A stretch of DNA of 64,000 nucleotides from Amphritea sp. (GCF_016744155.1 NZ_JADGEW010000001.1:363714-427713), one strand, 5' to 3'; counted from the first letter of the stretch, positions 1-7,400 are shown. Notes: generated from the sequence alone by a model not told the origin. Made by a program: numbers and translations.

Positions 1-284
1 TGGGATCGCGCACCCTCAACTAAAGCCGTTATGCAGTTGGTTAACGCTGGGCCGTGGGTCACGGTAGCCACACCGACCTTGCCTGATATTTTTGAGTACG
101 CCAGGGCCATTAACACAGAGCTACCTTCGATGGCTGCGGGTATAAATTTCCCCCCGCAGTGACGCACGTAATGATCGACCATAAATAGATTGGCATCTCC
201 CATGAGACCAAACATAGTATCGATGTCGTGATCGAGTACTGACTGTGCGATGGATTGGTAAACATTGGATGTATCGTTATTCAT
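1..284 (-). CDS. Thiamine-diphosphate-dependent enzyme, acetolactate-synthase-like (N-terminal part, cut by window edge)
   Basis: The first 94 codons of a minus-strand gene start at ATG 284 and run off the left edge. The translation has the layout of the pyrimidine-binding domain of ThDP enzymes: an opening that reads FGLMGDANLF, then a conserved glutamate in IEGSSVLMALAYSKISGK, then GVATVTHGPALTNCITAL. In this family the glutamate activates the thiamine cofactor. The substrate (pyruvate, benzoylformate, oxalyl-CoA or another 2-oxo acid) cannot be told from this fragment. The gene is divergent from an Lrp-type regulator across about 150 bases, so that regulator probably controls it. The class is clear; the specific enzyme is unknown. 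Confidence 0.8.
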   Translation of the reverse strand, partial: MNNDTSNVYQSIAQSVLDHDIDTMFGLMGDANLFMVDHYVRHCGGKFIPAAIEGSSVLMALAYSKISGKVGVATVTHGPALTNCITALVEGARS

Positions 285-434
285 GACGACCCTTAGCCTT
301 TCTAACAGCGACAACTAAATTTAATGACTATATTAAGCAGTTTAAGTGGAATGGGTTTTCTTTTTTTTACCATTTTTTCCATATAAATGGTTAAATTATT
401 CGATAATTAGTTGTTGAGAGGAAATATACTTCAA

Positions 435-890
435 ATGCAGTTAACTCCACGAGATCGATTGATTTTAAAGTTGCTAGCGACAGATAGCCGCACACCCAAC
501 GCCGACATTGCAGATCGCGTGGGAATTTCGCATTCGGCCTGTTGGAGGAGAATCAAGGCACTCGAGGAGGCTGGAATTATAAGCCGATACGGTATCGTAC
601 TAAACGAGGATAAGGCGGGTCTGAATTTTCGCGCCATTGTGATGATAACCCTATCCAAACACGAGCCAGAGTCTGGATCTGTGTTTGAACAAGCCATGGC
701 AGAGTGTGATGCTGTTGTGGATTGTTTCGCGACAACCGGCAACGATGACTACAATATGCACGTCGTCTGCGAGGACATTCAGGCCTACAACGAATTCTTG
801 GAGAAGTCCCTATTCAAATTGGGTTTGGTAGAAACCGTTCAAACCAACGTCATACTCAAGCAAATAAAACGGCGTGGATTAGGGTTTTGA
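435..890 (+). CDS. Lrp/AsnC-family transcriptional regulator
   Basis: This 151-residue protein has an N-terminal winged helix-turn-helix (about residues 5-55, including NADIADRVGISHSACWRRIK) and a C-terminal RAM-type ligand domain (about 65-145, with the GNDDYNMHV stretch). That is the full length and order of the Lrp/AsnC family, whose members bind amino acids and control their metabolism. I chose ATG 435, where the family match begins, with GAGAGGA upstream. A TTG at 411 would add eight unsupported residues. It is divergent from the ThDP-enzyme gene and is likely its local regulator. The first composite repeat begins 15 bases after its stop codon. Confidence 0.88.
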   Translation: MQLTPRDRLILKLLATDSRTPNADIADRVGISHSACWRRIKALEEAGIISRYGIVLNEDKAGLNFRAIVMITLSKHEPESGSVFEQAMAECDAVVDCFATTGNDDYNMHVVCEDIQAYNEFLEKSLFKLGLVETVQTNVILKQIKRRGLGF

Positions 891-905
891 TAAAAGCAGT
901 TTCTG

Positions 906-1378
906 GATCGCAACTGAGAGTGCGTGCTTGCTCGACGCGGCTTCGCCGCTTGCTAGTTGCTCGAAAAAGCAAAAGAAGGCATTAGCTCTCATTATTTGTT
1001 GTAGGAGCCGTGTTCTCACGGTGATTTAGGTTCTGATATTTGGGTGGTTTATTTCATTGCCTAAGTGATCCATTACTTTCTGTTCCGCTCTCGCCGATCG
1101 GGTCAAGACCTTTCAACAGCTAAAGGTCTTAACAATCTAAAGCCGCGCCCGCTGTTTGGTCGGCTTCGCCGACTTCCCTGCGCGTTTCGCTTAGAAACGG
1201 CGCTGTGGAACTCGCCCAAAAAACGGGCTCAGACAGTCCTCGCTCAATCCGTTTCCAAGCTGCAATGCTCGGCTGCACAGAGGGGAACTCATCCGTGCCA
1301 GCCTGTTAATCAGCAAATTTGAATGATTTTCATATACGGTGAATGAGTGTGTTAATCAATGACTCTGACCCATTGATT
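906..1378 (+). repeat. Composite interspersed repeat, copy A (complete)
   Basis: This stretch holds no credible gene and consists of four recognisable blocks. Block 1 (906-970) begins GATCGCAA and contains the hairpin GCGGCTTCGCCGC and then TTGCTCGAAAAAGC. Block 2 (999-1027) is a REP-like palindrome, TTGTAGGAGCCGTG and on. Block 3 (about 1064-1330) is a structured core with the hairpin AAGACCTTT/AAAGGTCTT, the hairpin GTCGGC-TTC-GCCGAC, and a long stem of 1189-1200 against 1249-1260. Block 4 is an end hairpin AATCAATG/CATTGATT at 1354-1378. Copies B, C and D recur to the right in the same orientation. Open frames across it are by-products of the repeat. Confidence 0.9.
999..1027 (+). repeat. 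REP-like palindromic element
   Basis: TTGTAGGAGCCGTG followed by CTCACGGTGATTT forms an imperfect hairpin (CCGTG/CACGG) of the REP type familiar from Pseudomonas, where the consensus also begins GTAGGAGC and ends GCGAT. It is a single unit here; paired units occur at 2890-2958 and 4909-4959. Confidence 0.75.
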
Positions 1379-1433
1379 GGATTCTAGGTTCGGTTTATTT
1401 ATCTGCAAAGTACAAAACCTGACTCCTGGAAAC

Positions 1434-2312
1434 TCAACGGGGTGTTTTCCAGGCATTGACGATATAGCTGGCTAAGGCATTACCCGCAGGACCCAGTTCC
1501 TTTCGATGTTCGAAGAGTAATTGATATTCTCCAAGCTCAGGCAGGTCCCATTTAGCATCTACCTGAACAAAGGGGGCTTTCATATGACTTTGTGGTAGTG
1601 GTGCAATGGCCAGGTCTGCCTCCATCGCTGCTTGCATGCCAGAGCTTTGGTCGCAGGCATAGGCGATACGGTATTCAATACCTTGTTTGTCTAATGCTTC
1701 GAGGGCCATCGTACGCCAACAGCAGCCACGGCTGGCAACAGCGAGAGGAAGGGGGTGGCTTTCTACCGCCAGACCACCGCTTCGGGTAGCCCAGATGAGT
1801 GGCTCGGTAAATACAACCTCACCACGCCTGGGATCCTGGCCTACATTTCCAGCCGTTAACAACGCCATATCAAGCTCACCCGAGTCTAATCGTGACAACA
1901 GTTCTGTACTGCTACCAGCGATGACATTAACGGCTACCGCGGGATGAGACCGGGCGAACTGTGCCAGCACCCTCGGCAGAACGCTGTTGGCGATATCTTC
2001 TGGAGACCCAAAACAGACCGTTCCTTCGATGCTGGGGGCTACAAACTGGCTGACGGCCTCTTGATTTAGCTTCAGTAAACGACGGCTATAGCTGAGTAAT
2101 ACCTCGCCTTCCGGGGTTAAACGAACCTGTCTCGCTTCGCGTAGAAACAAGCTTTTACCCAGGGTTTCTTCAAGACGCTTGATCTGCATGCTGACCGCGG
2201 CCGGAGAGCGAAAAACCTGCTCAGCCGCGCGGGTAAAGCTACCACTTTCTGCAATTGCGACAAAAGATCTTAATAGGTCGAACTCTAATAATGGAGGCGA
2301 GGTTGCAAGCAT
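1434..2312 (-). CDS. LysR-family transcriptional regulator (LrhA-like)
   Basis: The 292-residue protein has a LysR winged helix-turn-helix at residues 8-65 (FVAIAESGSFTRAAEQVF, then SMQIKRLEETLGKSLF) and a substrate-binding effector domain. Its FGSPEDIANSVLPRVLAQF segment resembles LrhA-type members, which have the same SPDDYAD-like motif after the linker. I placed the start at ATG 2312 because the HTH begins there; an open frame continues 34 codons upstream without family similarity. The DUF1127 gene at 2473 is divergent. LysR/DUF1127 neighbour pairs are common in proteobacteria, so DUF1127 is its probable target. The effector is unknown. Confidence 0.85.
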   Translation of the reverse strand: MLATSPPLLEFDLLRSFVAIAESGSFTRAAEQVFRSPAAVSMQIKRLEETLGKSLFLREARQVRLTPEGEVLLSYSRRLLKLNQEAVSQFVAPSIEGTVCFGSPEDIANSVLPRVLAQFARSHPAVAVNVIAGSSTELLSRLDSGELDMALLTAGNVGQDPRRGEVVFTEPLIWATRSGGLAVESHPLPLAVASRGCCWRTMALEALDKQGIEYRIAYACDQSSGMQAAMEADLAIAPLPQSHMKAPFVQVDAKWDLPELGEYQLLFEHRKELGPAGNALASYIVNAWKTPR

Positions 2313-2472
2313 AGCGATAACCAGTGTTAAGTTTTTCTTAATCCTTGCTTTAGTATTTTTAGTTTGTTTAAACAATGTCTGGGGGCCAGTATCTATTCCG
2401 AGGTCGCGACTCATTCAACAGTTTTAATCATTTTCACCGCTGGAGGCTGGTGGTGAATAGAGGAGTATCGCT

Positions 2473-2760
2473 ATGTTGTGCCATGAAATGAGGACTACAA
2501 AAACATCGACCACTATTCTTCAATCAATTGAAGATCGGGTCAGCTCCAGGCTTCGTTCGTTGCCGTTCATTCAGGCCTTAAAAGATTGGTATGCAGGCTA
2601 TTGCCGCCGACAGGTTTTAATCGACTTGCTTCGTTATGATGATCACATACTTGAGGATATGGGCCATACCCGGCAGGAGTTATTAGCGATATCGAAGCTG
2701 CCTTTGAGTACCGATGCTCACGAGGTTTTAAGGGAGTTGAAGGCGCTTAGATCGCAATGA
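2473..2760 (+). CDS. DUF1127 (YjiS-like) domain protein
   Basis: This 95-residue basic protein carries the DUF1127 signature in its second half: WYAGYCRRQVLIDLLRYDD, then HILEDMGHTRQELL. That is the small arginine/leucine-rich motif of YjiS-like proteins, some of which take part in phosphate, carbon or virulence regulation through RNA or protein binding. No biochemical role is set for this one. AGGAG at 2461-2465 supports ATG 2473; a second ATG at 2488 is possible. The stop codon lies inside the conserved first bases of composite repeat B (GATCGCAATGA), so the insertion of the repeat may have reset the C-terminus. Confidence 0.8.
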   Translation: MLCHEMRTTKTSTTILQSIEDRVSSRLRSLPFIQALKDWYAGYCRRQVLIDLLRYDDHILEDMGHTRQELLAISKLPLSTDAHEVLRELKALRSQ

Positions 2761-3140
2761 AGAGGCGTGAGTTGCTGGTGGTTCGTTGCTCGAAAAAGCA
2801 ACAGAGGAGGTGGGTTTAAGCAGAAGTTTCTTAACAATTATTGTGGGAGACGTGTCCTTCCCCAGATTCTAGGTTCGGTATATTGTCGTAATCGCGATGA
2901 GGGCATCGCTCCTACAGGAAGGCTGGCTTGTTGTAGGAGCCGTGCCCTCACGGCGATTCAGGCTCTGATGTTTGGGTGGTTTATTTCATTGCCTAAATGA
3001 TCCATTACTATTTGTTCCGCTCTCGCCGATAGTTTCTTGTGAAAAGTGAGGGGATATGTCCGTGCTAGACCATTCTTCAGTCATCTTGAATGGTTTGCTA
3101 ATTTTAAGACAGACTCAAGTAAAAGGGCTCTGATCCCTTT
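2750..3140 (+). repeat. Composite interspersed repeat, copy B (core deleted internally)
   Basis: It has the same order as copy A: block 1 remnants (GATCGCAATGAAGAG, TTGCTCGAAAAAGC; 2750-2803), a REP pair (2890-2958), then the left edge of the core (GTTCCGCTCTCGCCGATAG near 3015). The core jumps straight from AAAAGTGAGGGG to ATGTCCGTGC, leaving out the hairpins and variable stem found in copies A, C and D. The flank between the REP and the core (TTTGGGTGGTTTATTTCAT) is nearly identical to copy A. The right end is diverged, so the 3140 boundary is approximate. Confidence 0.8.
2890..2958. repeat. Inverted REP pair (BIME-like)
   Basis: AATCGCGATGAGGGC...GCTCCTACA (2890-2916) faces TTGTAGGAGC...CACGGCGATT (2931-2958). 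The two units are in opposite orientation with a short spacer, the layout of bacterial interspersed mosaic elements. Confidence 0.75.
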
Positions 3141-3215
3141 AACTCCCTATAACCTGCCGTTGTTACTGGGAGGAAGGGTGGCAACGATTACACTGTAAGC
3201 GGCTGCTCCGATAGG

Positions 3216-3256
3216 AAAAAATGCACTGAACACCACTGCTCGTCGGTGGTGTTCAG
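3216..3256 (-). terminator. Intrinsic terminator for the minus-strand thioesterase gene
   Basis: Read on the minus strand, a perfect 11-bp stem CTGAACACCAC/GTGGTGTTCAG (3256-3226) is followed four bases later by six T's (3221-3216). It lies about 105 bases beyond the stop of the thioesterase gene at 3361. Confidence 0.7.
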
Positions 3257-3265
3257 GCTAAGAAA

Positions 3266-3290
3266 TGGAACAACAGCAGGCGTTGTTCCA
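3266..3290. other. Perfect 9-bp hairpin TGGAACAAC/GTTGTTCCA
   Basis: A second perfect hairpin sits ten bases from the terminator stem, inside the 3' region of the thioesterase transcript. It has no T-tract. It could protect the mRNA 3' end or pause polymerase. No other feature is visible in 3140-3360. Confidence 0.5.
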
Positions 3291-3360
3291 CAGGCTGATC
3301 GGAGGGGTGTTGAAGCGCCTCTTAATTACTTGTAAGTCAAAGCGCTCTGGTCGAAGAGTG

Positions 3361-3810
3361 TTAGTCAAATATCTCTGGCTGTATCGGCTCCATCCCTAGT
3401 ATCAGATCCCGATAGTGTTGTGGTACTGCGGCTTTGCAGTTCTTTTCATAATCCACGCATACGACGACAGCATCGCCTTCTGCGGCTACCGCATTGTGCT
3501 CTGGGCTCCAAACCAGATGTTCCATAGTAAAGCGATCTTCTTCCAGACGAGTGATCCGGGTCGCTGAGATCACGTTGCCAGGAAAGGTCAGGGGGATCCG
3601 ATAACGGATCCGGCTGTCTCTTAAGATCGGGCCAATACCGCTCTCTTTCATTACGTCCAGATACTCACAATTTCCGAAATATGCCATGCGGGCACTTTCA
3701 AACCAGCGCAGATAGACCAGATTGTTCACGTGTTGAAAGGCATCCATCTCACCCCATGCAATGGGTATCTCCAGTTGTACCGGGAATCGTTCTAGAATTT
3801 CGCTACCCAT
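3361..3810 (-). CDS. Acyl-CoA thioesterase, 4-hydroxybenzoyl-CoA thioesterase (hotdog) family
   Basis: The 149-residue protein has the single hotdog domain of the YbgC/FadM type. The diagnostic motif AWGEMDAFQHVNNLVYLRWFE lies at residues 18-38; its Asp (MDAF) matches the catalytic aspartate of 4HBT enzymes, and HVNN precedes the long central helix. These enzymes hydrolyse acyl-CoA thioesters in the cytoplasm; the chain length is not predictable here. A paralogue at 17109-17522 shares the motif. The gene is divergent from the LysR regulator at 3990, which probably controls it. A terminator follows at 3216-3256. Confidence 0.88.
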   Translation of the reverse strand: MGSEILERFPVQLEIPIAWGEMDAFQHVNNLVYLRWFESARMAYFGNCEYLDVMKESGIGPILRDSRIRYRIPLTFPGNVISATRITRLEEDRFTMEHLVWSPEHNAVAAEGDAVVVCVDYEKNCKAAVPQHYRDLILGMEPIQPEIFD

Positions 3811-3895
3811 AATGGCCTCATGTTTTTTTCATGTTCTACCCGATCTATTTAGGCTGAATTTTAAGAATAAGTGAAATTTTTAATTATTATTCTTT

Positions 3896-3914
3896 CTATA
3901 AATTTAATTTATAG
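3896..3914. promoter_or_regulatory. Perfect 19-base palindrome, probable LysR operator
   Basis: CTATAAATT-T-AATTTATAG is a perfect 9-bp inverted repeat about one base. It sits between the divergent thioesterase and LysR genes and contains the T-N11-A pattern of LysR sites. A second palindrome, AGCTTAAGCT flanked by GATATC repeats, lies at 3943-3968 near the regulator's own start. Confidence 0.55.
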
Positions 3915-3989
3915 TAGTGATGAAAAGAGATGATTTCTCATCAGATATCGCTGAGCTTAAGCTGATATCAAGTCATTGGAGGCGGTTTG

Positions 3990-4868
3990 ATGGAAATTCG
4001 ACAGATACGTTACTTTCTGGCGGTACAGGAAACAGGCAGTTTCACTAAAGCATCGGAGAAAATGTTTGTGACTCAACCGGCGCTTTCAGCCGCAGTTAAA
4101 ACGCTGGAGCAGGAGCTAGGTGTAGAACTGCTAAGGCGTAGCCATAAGCAGGTTACTTTGACGCCGGCCGGCCGACGGTTTCGGGACCGGGCCTTTGCAA
4201 TACTAGCTGAATGTAATGCTGCCAAGAGCGAACTGAAGGCGGAACAGCATCCCCGTCAGCTACGTATAGGCGTGCTGGATACCTTGAATACTCCACCGAT
4301 TAATCAGCTACTGCATGAGTTTCATACCAGTTATCCGGAGATAGAACTGCACCTTCATTCCGGAAATAAGCTGGAACTGGCTAATAAGATAGGACAGAAC
4401 AAAGCAGACCTGCTGTTGACCTCGCTGTCCGGGGAAGACAGCTCAGAAACTCAGTTGCCACTCTATCAGGAACGATTCCAGTTGATGGTATCGCGACAGC
4501 ATGAACTGGCTAACCGGGCCAGTGTGCGGCTGGCTGATCTACACGGTTTGCCCTTCGTCCTGCGTAAAAACTGTGAAGTTTTGAACGAGGGAAAGCGGGT
4601 GTTTTTGGCGGAGCAGGCGCAGCCACATATTACCTGTCGCACCGATAATGATTCATGGGCACTAACCATGGTGCGGAACAACCTGGCCGCAGCAATACTG
4701 GCTGAAACGGTAATAGAAGAAGGTACGGTCAGTATTCCTATCGTGGATTTTGGTCTGGTGAGAACGGTCGCTTGTGTCTGGCGTGAGCATTCAGAACAGG
4801 AGACTGTACAAACATTTACCGCCTTTGCCGCCCAGGATAGCTGGCGAGGGTTGGCTAAGGTGGTTTGA
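3990..4868 (+). CDS. LysR-family transcriptional regulator
   Basis: This 292-residue protein begins with the classic LysR helix-turn-helix (MEIRQIRYFLAVQETGSF, then FVTQPALSAAVKTLEQELG, residues 1-58). An effector domain follows from about residue 90 (LRIGVLDTLNTPPINQLL). GGAGG at 3978-3982 places the start at ATG 3990, seven bases downstream; the in-frame TTG just before is not needed. It is divergent from the 4HBT thioesterase gene, with a perfect palindrome between them, so it most likely regulates the thioesterase and itself. The inducer cannot be read from the sequence. A strong REP-type hairpin follows at 4909-4959. Confidence 0.9.
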   Translation: MEIRQIRYFLAVQETGSFTKASEKMFVTQPALSAAVKTLEQELGVELLRRSHKQVTLTPAGRRFRDRAFAILAECNAAKSELKAEQHPRQLRIGVLDTLNTPPINQLLHEFHTSYPEIELHLHSGNKLELANKIGQNKADLLLTSLSGEDSSETQLPLYQERFQLMVSRQHELANRASVRLADLHGLPFVLRKNCEVLNEGKRVFLAEQAQPHITCRTDNDSWALTMVRNNLAAAILAETVIEEGTVSIPIVDFGLVRTVACVWREHSEQETVQTFTAFAAQDSWRGLAKVV

Positions 4869-4908
4869 CTAACGACTTTAGAGAATAAAGATGCTTTATC
4901 TGTCGGGG

Positions 4909-4959
4909 GGGGGCACGGCCCCTACAGGGCGGCTGGCTTGCTGTAGGGGCCGTGCCCCC
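4909..4959. repeat. REP pair forming a perfect 19-bp inverted repeat
   Basis: GGGGGCACGGCCCCTACAG (4909-4927) and its exact reverse complement (4941-4959) are separated by 13 bases, followed by GGCGATTTTTTT. The GC-rich stem with a T-tract a few bases later could also terminate the upstream LysR transcript. Confidence 0.8.
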
Positions 4960-5410
4960 ACGGCGATTTTTTTGGTTTCTATCCTGATGGTTAGTCAGTT
5001 CACTTCCTTGCAGCAGTAATTCATTATTTCTTGTTCCGCTCTCGCTGAGCGTTTCTTATGAAAAGAGAGTAGACCTTTCAACAGCTAAAGGTCCTAACAA
5101 TCTAAAGCCGCGCCCACTGTTGGGTCGGCTTCGCCGACTCCCCTGCGCGTTTCGCTTAGAAATGGTCTGCGACAGGCGAAGCCTGAACAGCTTCAGCTGG
5201 CCCGAAGGGTAGACGCTTGCGGCTATAAACTCGCCCAAAAAATGGGCTCAGACAGTCCTCGCTCAATCCGTTTCCAAGCTGCAATGCTCGGCTGCACAGA
5301 GGGGAACTCATCCGTGCCAGCCTGTTAATCAGCCAATTTGAATGGGCTTCATTTTTAAGGCACACTCAGGTAAATGGATATGTAAATCAAAGAGGGTTAT
5401 CCCATTGATT
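4909..5410 (+). repeat. Composite interspersed repeat, copy C (with extra hairpin domain, no block 1)
   Basis: This fills most of the gap between the LysR gene and the FAD oxidase. It lacks block 1. The REP pair (4909-4959) is followed by the core (about 5033-5340), which starts GTTCCGCTCTCGCTGAG and contains AGACCTTT/AAAGGTCC, GTCGGCTTCGCCGAC and the long stem 5154-5165 against 5268-5279. Compared with copy A it has about 60 extra bases inside that stem, themselves forming hairpins such as CAGGC-GAA-GCCTG and CCC-GAA-GGG. The end hairpin (5385-5410) is diverged. The remaining bases to 5500 form the oxidase leader. Confidence 0.88.
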
Positions 5411-5500
5411 TAGAAAGCCTTCCATGGAGCGTTGCCATCGGCTGCGGGTTCGATCTTTTAAATCATATTTCTAACGCGATAAATTTCAAGGACGCTCAAG

Positions 5501-6844
5501 ATGATCACCCTAAACACTTCTATTGCGTTTAATGACACACTGCCTGAAGAGGTCGACGTGGTGGTTATTGGCGGCGGCGTCATCGGTATATTCTCCGCCC
5601 TGAATATTGCGCGTTCAGGCCTTAGCGTTATGGTCATCGAAAAAGGTCGAATTGCCGGTGAGCAGTCGTCACGAAACTGGGGTTGGATCAGGCAGCATGG
5701 TCGTGATGCTGCAGAACTGCCCATCATGATGGAAGCGTCGCAGCTCTGGGAATCGATTGATAAGGAAGTTAAAGGCCGCACCGGGTTGAAGCGTGTGGGG
5801 GTGATGTATCTTTCGCAAACCGAAGCGGATCAGGTGAAACGCGAAGAGTGGCTGAGTATTGCCGCAGCCCATAGCGTTGATACCGTAGCATTGACTAGCG
5901 CTCAACTTGAGCAACATATTCAACTCGACCCGCAAACAAAAAACTTTTGGGCCGGGGCGACCTATACCGCCAGTGATGCCCGGGCAGAACCCTGGGAGGC
6001 GATTCCTGCTGTAGCAGAGTTAGCCCACAGCGAAGGTGTTCTTATCCGAGAGAATTGCGCCGTGCGTACACTGGATATCGAAGCCGGCCAAATCACCGGG
6101 GTTATTACTGAGGCTGGCCGCATCAAAACATCTCAAGTTGTCGTCGCGGGGGGCGCATGGTCATCACTGTTTCTGCGCCGCCACGGTATCAATATCCCGC
6201 AGTTGTCGGTACGCGCATCCGTGGCCAGAACAGCCCCGCTTAAAAGCATTACCACCACGAGTTTTGCGGATAAAAAACTGGCGGTGCGCCGACGTAATGA
6301 CGGGGGCTACTCCCTCGCACTCACCGATTCCCATGATCACTTTATAGGCCCTGATTCGTTTCGTTTATTACCTAAGTGGCTAAAAACGGGACTACAAAAT
6401 CTCCACGAAATCAGGCCCTGGATGAACGAAGTCGCTAACTCACCGGATGCCTGGCGAGTCGAACGCCACTGGGCGGCCGATGAGGTAAGTCCTTTTGAAC
6501 TCACCCGCATGCTCGACCCGGCTCCTGCCAAAGGTAAAGTCAAAGTGATGCAACAGCGCTTTGCGCAACGCTTCCCACAAATTGGCGAGCCTAAAATACT
6601 GGATGCCTGGGCGGGAATGATTGATGCGATGCCTGATATTGTGCCCATCGTTGATAGGGTGCCTGATTTTGAAGGGCTTATCGTTGCCACAGGGATGAGT
6701 GGGCATGGTTTTGGTATTGGGCCGGCGTTTGGGCGAATTGTTTCTCAGATTGTGAATAGGGAAGAGAGCGAGCATGATTTGTCGCGGTTCCGATTCTCTC
6801 GTTTTTCAGATGGTAGTGCGTTAGATATTGGGCCCAATGTTTAG
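5501..6844 (+). CDS. FAD-dependent oxidoreductase, DAO family (D-amino-acid dehydrogenase/glycine oxidase-like)
   Basis: The 447-residue protein opens with a dinucleotide-binding fold for FAD (VDVVVIGGGVIGIFSALNIA, residues 18-37; acidic strand end VIEKGR at 45-50). It then has the SSRNWGWIRQHGRD segment typical of one branch of DAO enzymes. The C-terminus has the second FAD contact (DAWAGMIDAMPDIVPIVD, then ATGMSGHGFGIGPAFG). These enzymes oxidise amino acids or secondary amines to imines; the substrate is not predictable. AAGGAC at 5488-5493 supports ATG 5501. It stands alone between composite repeats C and D. Confidence 0.88.
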   Translation: MITLNTSIAFNDTLPEEVDVVVIGGGVIGIFSALNIARSGLSVMVIEKGRIAGEQSSRNWGWIRQHGRDAAELPIMMEASQLWESIDKEVKGRTGLKRVGVMYLSQTEADQVKREEWLSIAAAHSVDTVALTSAQLEQHIQLDPQTKNFWAGATYTASDARAEPWEAIPAVAELAHSEGVLIRENCAVRTLDIEAGQITGVITEAGRIKTSQVVVAGGAWSSLFLRRHGINIPQLSVRASVARTAPLKSITTTSFADKKLAVRRRNDGGYSLALTDSHDHFIGPDSFRLLPKWLKTGLQNLHEIRPWMNEVANSPDAWRVERHWAADEVSPFELTRMLDPAPAKGKVKVMQQRFAQRFPQIGEPKILDAWAGMIDAMPDIVPIVDRVPDFEGLIVATGMSGHGFGIGPAFGRIVSQIVNREESEHDLSRFRFSRFSDGSALDIGPNV

Positions 6845-6856
6845 GGGCCGTAGCTA

Positions 6857-7372
6857 GACCGCAATGAAGAGCACATTGCTTGCTCGACGCGGCTGCGCAG
6901 CTTGCTAGTTGCTCGAAAAATCGTAAAGCTGAAGAAGAGGGCATTGGCTCTCTTTTTTGTTGTTGTAGGAGTCGTGCTGATATGCCCTCTGGGTACCTGC
7001 GTCGATTTCTTTTCTGATGGTTTTCTGTTCTTTTCATTGCCGCTGTAATTCGTTTCTTTCTGTTCCGCCTTGCTGGGCGGGTCAAGACCTTTCAACAGCT
7101 AAAGGTCTTAACAATCTAAAGCCGCGCCCGCTGTTTGGTCGGCTTCGCCGACTACCCTGCGCGTTTCGTTTTCCAATGACATGGGAAAAACTCGGTTGCT
7201 TCGCGCCCTCAAACAGTTCCCCATGCTATTCATTGAAAAACTCCAATGCTCGGCTGCACAGAGGGGGAATAAGTCCGTGCCAAATTGTTAATCAGCCCAT
7301 TTGAATGGTTTTCATATTTAAGGCACACTCAGTGAATGGGTATGTGAATCAATGACTCTGACCCCATTGATT
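6857..7372 (+). repeat. Composite interspersed repeat, copy D (different variable stem)
   Basis: It starts 13 bases after the oxidase stop. Block 1 (6857-6920) is close to copy A, but its hairpin reads CGGCTGCGCAG. A terminator follows at 6936-6958, a degenerate REP (TTGTAGGAGTCGTG) near 6963, then the core (about 7062-7310) and the end hairpin AATCAATG/CATTGATT (7347-7372). The outer core matches copy A closely, but between GCGCGTTTCG and CAATGCTCGGCTGCACAG the sequence is unrelated. That replaced part still makes a 12-bp stem (7168-7179 with 7230-7241). Confidence 0.9.
6936..6958 (+). terminator. Intrinsic terminator after the FAD oxidoreductase
   Basis: AGAGGGC-ATTG-GCTCTCT (one G-T pair) is followed directly by five more T's. 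It lies inside block 1/2 of composite repeat D, so the repeat supplies the terminator. Copy A has a decayed version (GGCATTAGCTCTC) without the T-tract. Confidence 0.7.
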
Positions 7373-7400
7373 TTGGATTAAATACATAAGGATTTGTTGA

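Noticed and set aside
1065-1322. 85-codon open frame (and the similar frame at 7017-7304)
   Set aside because: Both are translations of the composite repeat core; they differ by indels, lack ribosome sites and show no protein-like conservation.
5446-5458. Second tRNA-like fragment (CTGCGGGTTCGATC)
   Set aside because: Only the T-loop motif matches; the following bases do not resemble an acceptor stem.
906-7372. Chromosomal integron with attC sites
   Set aside because: No integrase is visible, the repeats do not show the paired GTTRRRY/RYYYAAC core sites, and the modules carry their own promoters and divergent genes.
906-7372. CRISPR array
   Set aside because: Repeats are about 400-500 bases long and 2 kb apart with genes between them; no short regular repeat-spacer pattern exists anywhere in the window.
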